Assembly (NCBI GenBank): GCA_023423775.1
Contig: JAFAEZ010000106.1
Location: 1 to 28,796, forward strand
DNA: 28,796 nucleotides
Direction of reading: 5' to 3'
Origin: Pseudomonadota bacterium
Lineage (GTDB): Bacteria; Pseudomonadota; Alphaproteobacteria; Sphingomonadales; Sphingomonadaceae
Shown: one piece after another, positions 22,384-28,796 of the stretch
Layout of the letters: each line of letters opens with the position of its first letter
Numbering within the stretch: the first letter of the stretch is position 1
The notes under the pieces: generated by a model
The model's database searches: none
The model's input: only the letters and a program-made list of their open reading frames with translations
What the model was told of the DNA's origin: nothing
Translations under genes and position numbers: made by a program

Positions 22384-22803
22384 ATGAAACTCGGCCGCCT
22401 CAATCATGTCGGCGTCGCCACCCCGTCGATCGAGAAGAGCATCGCTTTCTATCGCGACGTGATGGGTGCGACCAAGGTCCACGCGCCGTTCGACCTGCCC
22501 GCGCAAGGCGTGAAGGTGTGCTTCGTCGACACGCCCAACACCCAGATCGAGCTGATCGAGCCGCTGGGCGAGACCTCGCCCATCCACGGCTTCCTCGCCA
22601 AGAACCCGGCCGGCGGGCAGCACCATCTGTGCTACGAGGTGCCTGACATCATGGAAGCCAAGGCCTGGTTCGAGGCCAAGGGCGCCAAGGTACTCGGCGA
22701 GCCGCGCATCGGCGCCCACGGCACCTTGATCTTCTTCGTCCACCCCAAGGACATGGGCGGCGTGCTGACCGAGATTATGGAGACACCCAAGGGTGACCAC
22801 TGA
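22384..22803 (+). CDS. mce: Methylmalonyl-CoA epimerase
   Basis: The 139-residue protein is a VOC/glyoxalase-fold epimerase. It starts with KLGRLNHVGVATPSIEKSIA and has likely metal ligands H8, Q54, H81 (in GGQHHLCYEV) and E130 (in LTEIMETP), the pattern of methylmalonyl-CoA epimerase. It interconverts the (S) product of the carboxylase and the (R) substrate of the mutase. The gene follows pccB after 18 bp with ribosome-binding site GAGGTGAGA and overlaps the mutase gene by 11 bp, so the three pathway steps are encoded in order. The length is slightly below that of human MCEE, as usual for bacteria. Confidence 0.94.
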   Translation: MKLGRLNHVGVATPSIEKSIAFYRDVMGATKVHAPFDLPAQGVKVCFVDTPNTQIELIEPLGETSPIHGFLAKNPAGGQHHLCYEVPDIMEAKAWFEAKGAKVLGEPRIGAHGTLIFFVHPKDMGGVLTEIMETPKGDH

Positions 22804-24940
22804 GCCGAAACTGACCCGCGCCGAATGGGAAGCGCTTGCCGCCAAGGAGGTGAAGGGCCGCGACCTGACGTGGCACACGCCCGAAGGCATCGCCGTCAAG
22901 CCGCTCTACACGGCGGAGGATGTCGAGGGCATCGACCCGGGCCTTCCCGGCTTCGCCCCGTTCACGCGCGGCGTGCGCGCATCGATGTATGCCGGGCGTC
23001 CCTGGACGATCCGCCAATATGCCGGATTCTCGACCGCCGAGGCGTCCAACGCCTTCTACCGGCGCAACCTCGCCGCCGGGCAGAAGGGCCTTTCGGTCGC
23101 CTTCGACCTGGCGACGCACCGCGGCTATGACTCGGACCACCCCCGCGTCACTGGCGACGTCGGCAAGGCGGGGGTGGCGATCGACACGATCGACGACATG
23201 AAAATTCTGTTCGACGGCATCCCGCTCGACAAGATGAGCGTGTCAATGACGATGAACGGCGCGGTGATCCCAATCCTCGCTTTCTACATCGTCGCGGCGG
23301 AGGAACAGGGCGTCGCGCAGGAGCAGCTCGACGGGACCATCCAGAATGACATCCTCAAGGAGTTCATGGTCCGCAACACCTATATCTATCCGCCGGACCA
23401 TTCGATGCGGATCGTGTCGGACATCATCGGCTACACCTCGCGCCACATGCCGAAGTTCAACTCGATCTCCATCTCCGGTTACCACATGCAGGAAGCCGGG
23501 GCGACGCAGCTCCAGGAGCTCGCCTTCACAATCGCCGACGGGCGCGAATATGCCAAGGCGGCGATGGCGACCGGCCTCGATCTCGACGCGTTCGCCGGCC
23601 GCCTCTCCTTCTTCTTCGCGATCGGCATGAACTTCTTCATGGAAGTCGCCAAGCTGCGCGCGGCGCGCAAGCTCTGGCACCGGGTGATGACCGATCTCGG
23701 CGCCAAGGACGAGCGCTCGAAGATGCTGCGCACCCATTGCCAGACGTCGGGCGTGTCGCTGACCGAGCAGGACCCGTACAACAATGTGATCCGCACCACG
23801 GTCGAGGCGATGGCCGCGGCGCTGGGCGGAACACAGTCGCTTCACACCAATGCGCTCGACGAGGCGATCGCGCTGCCGACCGATTTCTCGGCCCGCATCG
23901 CCCGCACCACCCAGATCGTGCTGCAGGAAGAAACCGGCATCACCAATGTCGTCGATCCGCTCGGCGGCTCATATTATGTCGAAGCGCTGACCCAGGAGCT
24001 TTACGACAAGGCCTGGGAGATCATCGAGCGCATCGACGCCGAGGGCGGCATGGCCAAGGCGGTCGCGGCCGGCTGGCCCAAGGCGATGATCGAGGAAGCG
24101 TCTGCGGCGCGCGCGGCGCGCGTCGACAAGGGCGAGGACGTGATCGTCGGCGTCAACCGCTACCGGATCGAGGGCGAGGACGAGCTCGACATCCTCGACA
24201 TCGACAATGCGGCGGTGCGCGACGCGCAAATCCGCCGCATCGAGACGGTCAAGGCCGGCCGCGACCAGGCCCGCTGCCAAGCAGCGCTCGACGCGCTGCG
24301 CGAAGGCGCCCGCGGTCAGGACAATCTGCTGGGCCTCGCGGTCGAGGCGGCGCGGGCGCGGGCGACGCTGGGCGAGATTTCGGCGGCGATGGAAGATGTG
24401 TTCGGCCGCTACGACACGGTCCCCGAACCGGTCAGCGGCGTCTATGGCGGCGCCTATGCAGGCGACCCGCGCTGGCTGCAGGCCGGCCAGGGCGTCGAGG
24501 CGGTCGGTCGCCGTTTGGGGCGCAAGCCGCGCATGCTGGTCGCCAAGATGGGCCAGGACGGCCACGACCGCGGTGCCAACCTCGTCGCCTCGGCCTTCGC
24601 AGATCTCGGCTTCGAGGTCGTTCCCGGCCCGCTCTTCCAGACCCCCGAGGAAAGCGCCCGACTCGCGGTCGAGAAGGACGTCGACGTGATCGGCGCCTCG
24701 AGCCTCGCCGCTGGCCACAAGACTTTGGTGCCCGAACTGATCGGGCACCTCAAAGATCTCGGCCGCCCCGACATTAAAGTCGTCGTCGGCGGCGTTATCC
24801 CCAGCCAGGATTACGAGATGCTGCGCGCGGCGGGCGTGCAGGCCATCTTCGGCCCCGGCACCAACCTTGTCGAAGCCGCCGGCGAAGTGCTGAAGCTGCT
24901 CGGCCACAATCTCCCCCCGCTGGAGGAAGCCGCCGAATGA
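22793..24940 (+). CDS. scpA: Adenosylcobalamin-dependent methylmalonyl-CoA mutase, single-chain
   Basis: The 715-residue protein matches the catalytic chain type of methylmalonyl-CoA mutase. The N-terminal TIM barrel (about 1-560) has RPWTIRQYAGFST, AFDLATHRGYDSDHPRV, KMSVSMTMNGAVIP, EFMVRNTYIYPPD and RAHCQTSG-like RTHCQTSGVSLTEQDPYNN. The C-terminal B12 domain (about 580-710) has DGHDRG with H591 as the cobalt ligand, then ASSLAAGHKT and VVGGVIPSQDYE. It converts (R)-methylmalonyl-CoA to succinyl-CoA. The start is a GTG, with GGAGA 9 bp before it, inside the mce gene. A full B12 domain means no separate small subunit is needed. No MeaB-type chaperone gene is present here. Confidence 0.96.
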   Translation: MTTEPKLTRAEWEALAAKEVKGRDLTWHTPEGIAVKPLYTAEDVEGIDPGLPGFAPFTRGVRASMYAGRPWTIRQYAGFSTAEASNAFYRRNLAAGQKGLSVAFDLATHRGYDSDHPRVTGDVGKAGVAIDTIDDMKILFDGIPLDKMSVSMTMNGAVIPILAFYIVAAEEQGVAQEQLDGTIQNDILKEFMVRNTYIYPPDHSMRIVSDIIGYTSRHMPKFNSISISGYHMQEAGATQLQELAFTIADGREYAKAAMATGLDLDAFAGRLSFFFAIGMNFFMEVAKLRAARKLWHRVMTDLGAKDERSKMLRTHCQTSGVSLTEQDPYNNVIRTTVEAMAAALGGTQSLHTNALDEAIALPTDFSARIARTTQIVLQEETGITNVVDPLGGSYYVEALTQELYDKAWEIIERIDAEGGMAKAVAAGWPKAMIEEASAARAARVDKGEDVIVGVNRYRIEGEDELDILDIDNAAVRDAQIRRIETVKAGRDQARCQAALDALREGARGQDNLLGLAVEAARARATLGEISAAMEDVFGRYDTVPEPVSGVYGGAYAGDPRWLQAGQGVEAVGRRLGRKPRMLVAKMGQDGHDRGANLVASAFADLGFEVVPGPLFQTPEESARLAVEKDVDVIGASSLAAGHKTLVPELIGHLKDLGRPDIKVVVGGVIPSQDYEMLRAAGVQAIFGPGTNLVEAAGEVLKLLGHNLPPLEEAAE

Positions 24941-25926
24941 TCCGTACCGACTGGACGCGCGAGGAGATCGCCGGCCTCTTCGACCTGCCGTTCATGGACC
25001 TCGTCTTCGAGGCGCAGGGCGTGCATCGCGAATGGCATGCCCATAACGAGATCCAGCTTTCGACCCTGCTGAGCATCAAGACAGGCGGCTGCGCCGAGGA
25101 TTGCGGCTACTGCAGCCAGTCGGCCTTCGCGCAGTCCGGCCTCAAGGCCGAGAAACTGATGGAGGTCGAGAAGGTCCTCGCCGCCGCGCGCGAGGCCAAG
25201 GAAGCCGGCTCCGGCCGCTTCTGTATGGGCGCCGCCTGGCGCGAGCCCAAGGATCGCGACATGGACATAATCGTCGCGATGGTCGCGGGCGTCAAAGCCA
25301 TGGGCCTCGAGACCTGCATGACGCTCGGCATGCTGAGCGACGAGCAGGCCGGACGCCTCGCCCATGCCGGGCTCGATTATTACAACCACAATGTCGACAC
25401 CTCGCCCGAATATTATGGCGAGGTCATCACCACCCGCACCTATCAGGAGCGGCTCGACACGCTGGATCGCGTCCGCGCGGCGGGCATGTCGGTCTGTTCG
25501 GGCGGGATAGTGGGCATGGGCGAGACGCGCGCGGACCGGGTCGGCTTCGTCCACACCCTCGCCACCCTCCCCGCCCATCCCGAGAGCGTGCCGATCAACG
25601 CGCTGGTGCCAGTGAAGGGTACCAGCCTTGGCGATCGCCTGCTCGCCCAGCGCGAGACCAAGATCGACGATATCGAGTTCGTCCGTACCGTCGCGGTGGC
25701 GCGCATTACCATGCCGCGCTCGATGGTGCGTCTGTCGGCGGGCCGCGAGAGCATGAGCGAGAGCACCCAGGCCTTGTGCTTCCTGGCCGGCGCCAATTCG
25801 ATCTTCACCGGCGACAAGTTGCTCACCACCGGTAATGCCGGCGCAGGCGCTGACGCCACCCTGTTCGCCAAGCTCGGCCTCCAGCCGATGACCAGCGAAG
25901 AGCCGGCACGGGTGGCCGCCGAGTGA
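24937..25926 (+). CDS. bioB: Biotin synthase
   Basis: The 329-residue radical SAM enzyme has the cluster motif C52-x3-C56-x2-C59 (GGCAEDCGYCSQ) and all four expected ligands of the sacrificial 2Fe-2S cluster: C96 in GRFCMGAA, C127 in LETCMTLGML, C187 in SVCSGGIVGMGE and R265 in VRLSAGRE. It converts dethiobiotin to biotin. The ATG overlaps the mutase stop as ATGA, and the next gene starts within its stop. Placement among propionate genes, away from any other bio gene in the window, suggests biotin supply for the carboxylase whose biotinylated subunit is encoded at the end of the operon. Confidence 0.96.
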   Translation: MIRTDWTREEIAGLFDLPFMDLVFEAQGVHREWHAHNEIQLSTLLSIKTGGCAEDCGYCSQSAFAQSGLKAEKLMEVEKVLAAAREAKEAGSGRFCMGAAWREPKDRDMDIIVAMVAGVKAMGLETCMTLGMLSDEQAGRLAHAGLDYYNHNVDTSPEYYGEVITTRTYQERLDTLDRVRAAGMSVCSGGIVGMGETRADRVGFVHTLATLPAHPESVPINALVPVKGTSLGDRLLAQRETKIDDIEFVRTVAVARITMPRSMVRLSAGRESMSESTQALCFLAGANSIFTGDKLLTTGNAGAGADATLFAKLGLQPMTSEEPARVAAE

Positions 25927-26776
25927 TCGCCCGCTTGCTCTGCGCCCTGGCGGTGACGCTGGCCGCGCCGGTCCTGGCCCAGGCGCCGGCCTCGCAGCCG
26001 ACGCCGATCACGATCGGCGAGACCCATCGGATCGCGTCCCGGCACATGGGCGACGAGCGCATCGTCAACATCTATTTGCCGACCGGCTACGCGACCTCGG
26101 CGAAGAAATTCCCGGTCCTCTATCTGATCGACGGCGGGTTGGAGCAGGACTTCCTGCACATCGCCGGCACCAGTCAGCTCGGCGGCATCTGGGCGCGTTC
26201 GGAGCCGGTGATCGTCGTCGGCATCGAGACTAAAGACCGGCGCCGCGAACTAATCGGCCCGACCCAGGACGTGAAGCTCCTTGCCGACTACCCGACGGCG
26301 GGCTTTTCGGCCGGGTTCCGCAACTACATCCGCGACGAGGTCAAGCCGCTCATCGAGAAGACCTATCGCACGAGCGGCGAGGATGCGGTGATCGGAGAAT
26401 CGCTGGCTGGCCTCTTCATCGTCGAGACTTTCCTGCGCGAGCCCTCTTTGTTCGATCGCTATGCCGCGGTGAGCCCGAGCCTCTGGTGGGACCAGCAGCG
26501 CCTGACCCACGAAGCGGCGGAGCTGCTCAAGGGCCGCAAGAAAGCCGACACGCGCCTTTTCCTGACGATCGGCGACGAAGGCGCGGAGATGCAGGCCGGC
26601 GTCGACCGGCTGCTCGACGCTCTGGCTGCCAACCCGGCGGCGGCGGGCCAATATTGCTACGCGCCGCGGCCGCGCTCGACCCACGCCACCATCTATCACG
26701 ACGTGTCGCCGGAGGCGCTTCAGTACCTCTTCCCGACCTCGGTCGACCACGACCCCAGAAGCGGATTTGTTATCGC

Positions 26777-26795
<19 letters not shown>
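25923..26795 (+). CDS. Secreted alpha/beta-hydrolase, putative esterase (IroE/esterase-D-like)
   Basis: The 290-residue protein starts with a signal peptide (MIARLLCALAVTLAAPVLAQ, cleavage near residue 20), so it is probably periplasmic. The fold is the putative-esterase group: RIVNIYLPTGY, FPVLYLIDGG, the nucleophile elbow GESLAG with S160, AAVSPSLWW, and a catalytic-type histidine H254 in STHATIYHD. Relatives include IroE and feruloyl/S-formylglutathione esterase-like proteins; the substrate is unknown. Translation begins at a GTG overlapping the bioB stop (GTGA), and the 3' end overlaps pccA by 19 bp. It is therefore a true operon member between two cytoplasmic biotin-linked genes, which its likely location does not explain. 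Confidence 0.85.
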
Positions 26796-28759
<1,964 letters not shown>

Positions 28760-28768
28760 GTGGGGTTT

Positions 28769-28787
28769 CCCCCGGTTGGGCCGGGGG
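28769..28787 (+). terminator. Hairpin after pccA, candidate operon terminator
   Basis: CCCCCGG-TTGGG-CCGGGGG is a perfect 7-bp GC stem with a five-base loop, 9 bp after the pccA stop. The window ends 9 bp later in further GC-rich sequence with no T-tract visible, so it is a candidate only. Confidence 0.42.
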
Positions 28788-28796
28788 CCCGGCCCC

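Noticed and set aside
22366..22792. Cobalamin riboswitch controlling the B12-dependent mutase
   Set aside because: The mutase gene begins inside mce and only 18 bp separate mce from pccB; there is no room for, or trace of, a B12-box element. The pccB upstream region also lacks one.
21127..22899. 590-codon minus-strand open frame opposite pccB and mce
   Set aside because: It mirrors highly conserved pccB and mce coding sequence and has the His/Asp/Val-rich composition of an antisense shadow; no recognisable family.
26486..26776. N-terminal extension of pccA
   Set aside because: The extra 97 codons overlap the esterase gene out of frame; the family begins at MFKKILIANRGE.

Overview
This is a GC-rich, tightly packed chromosomal segment with short intergenic gaps, many 1-19 bp gene overlaps and several GTG starts. 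The gene content points to an alphaproteobacterium, most likely a sphingomonad (order Sphingomonadales). Supporting genes are an ATP12-type F1 assembly chaperone, a MucR/Ros regulator, a Fur protein lacking the CxxC zinc site, the block fur-plsC-miaB-phoH-ybeY-corC, and an ScfR-type regulator beside propionyl-CoA carboxylase genes. I see no tRNA, rRNA, IS element, integrase, phage gene or CRISPR array. No stretch longer than about 150 bp lacks a gene.

Left part (1-7014). A leftward operon, crcB - RluA-family pseudouridine synthase - HAD phosphatase - small membrane protein - ATP12 chaperone, is chained by 4-bp stop/start overlaps. Next come leftward envelope genes: two lipoproteins that look like paralogs, a small unknown protein between them, and a DUF4893-type lipoprotein. 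A rightward RarD-like permease and a small membrane protein follow, then a leftward DUF2188-like small protein.

Sensory part (7071-11256). A leftward three-gene operon encodes a TonB-dependent receptor, a YfiR-family periplasmic protein and a CHASE8-like hybrid histidine kinase. It looks like a receptor-coupled variant of the YfiR/YfiN logic, with a kinase where the diguanylate cyclase would be. This is the most interesting system in the window. A perfect short palindrome lies upstream of the operon.

Housekeeping part (11433-19291, rightward). A YdeI/DUF1801 protein is followed by an Nfu Fe-S carrier, tsaB, rimI, mucR, fur, a lysophospholipid acyltransferase, miaB, phoH, ybeY and corC. This is a conserved set for Fe-S supply, tRNA and rRNA maturation, iron regulation and membrane lipid synthesis.

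Propionate part (19302-28759). An ScfR-type regulator faces a rightward operon pccB - mce - methylmalonyl-CoA mutase - bioB - secreted esterase - pccA. Together these take propionyl-CoA to succinyl-CoA. Biotin synthase is built into the operon, presumably to supply the carboxylase cofactor. The divergent intergenic region carries TTTGCAAA-like palindromes; one overlaps the regulator's own ribosome-binding site, which suggests autorepression. The periplasmic esterase inside this cytoplasmic pathway is unexplained.
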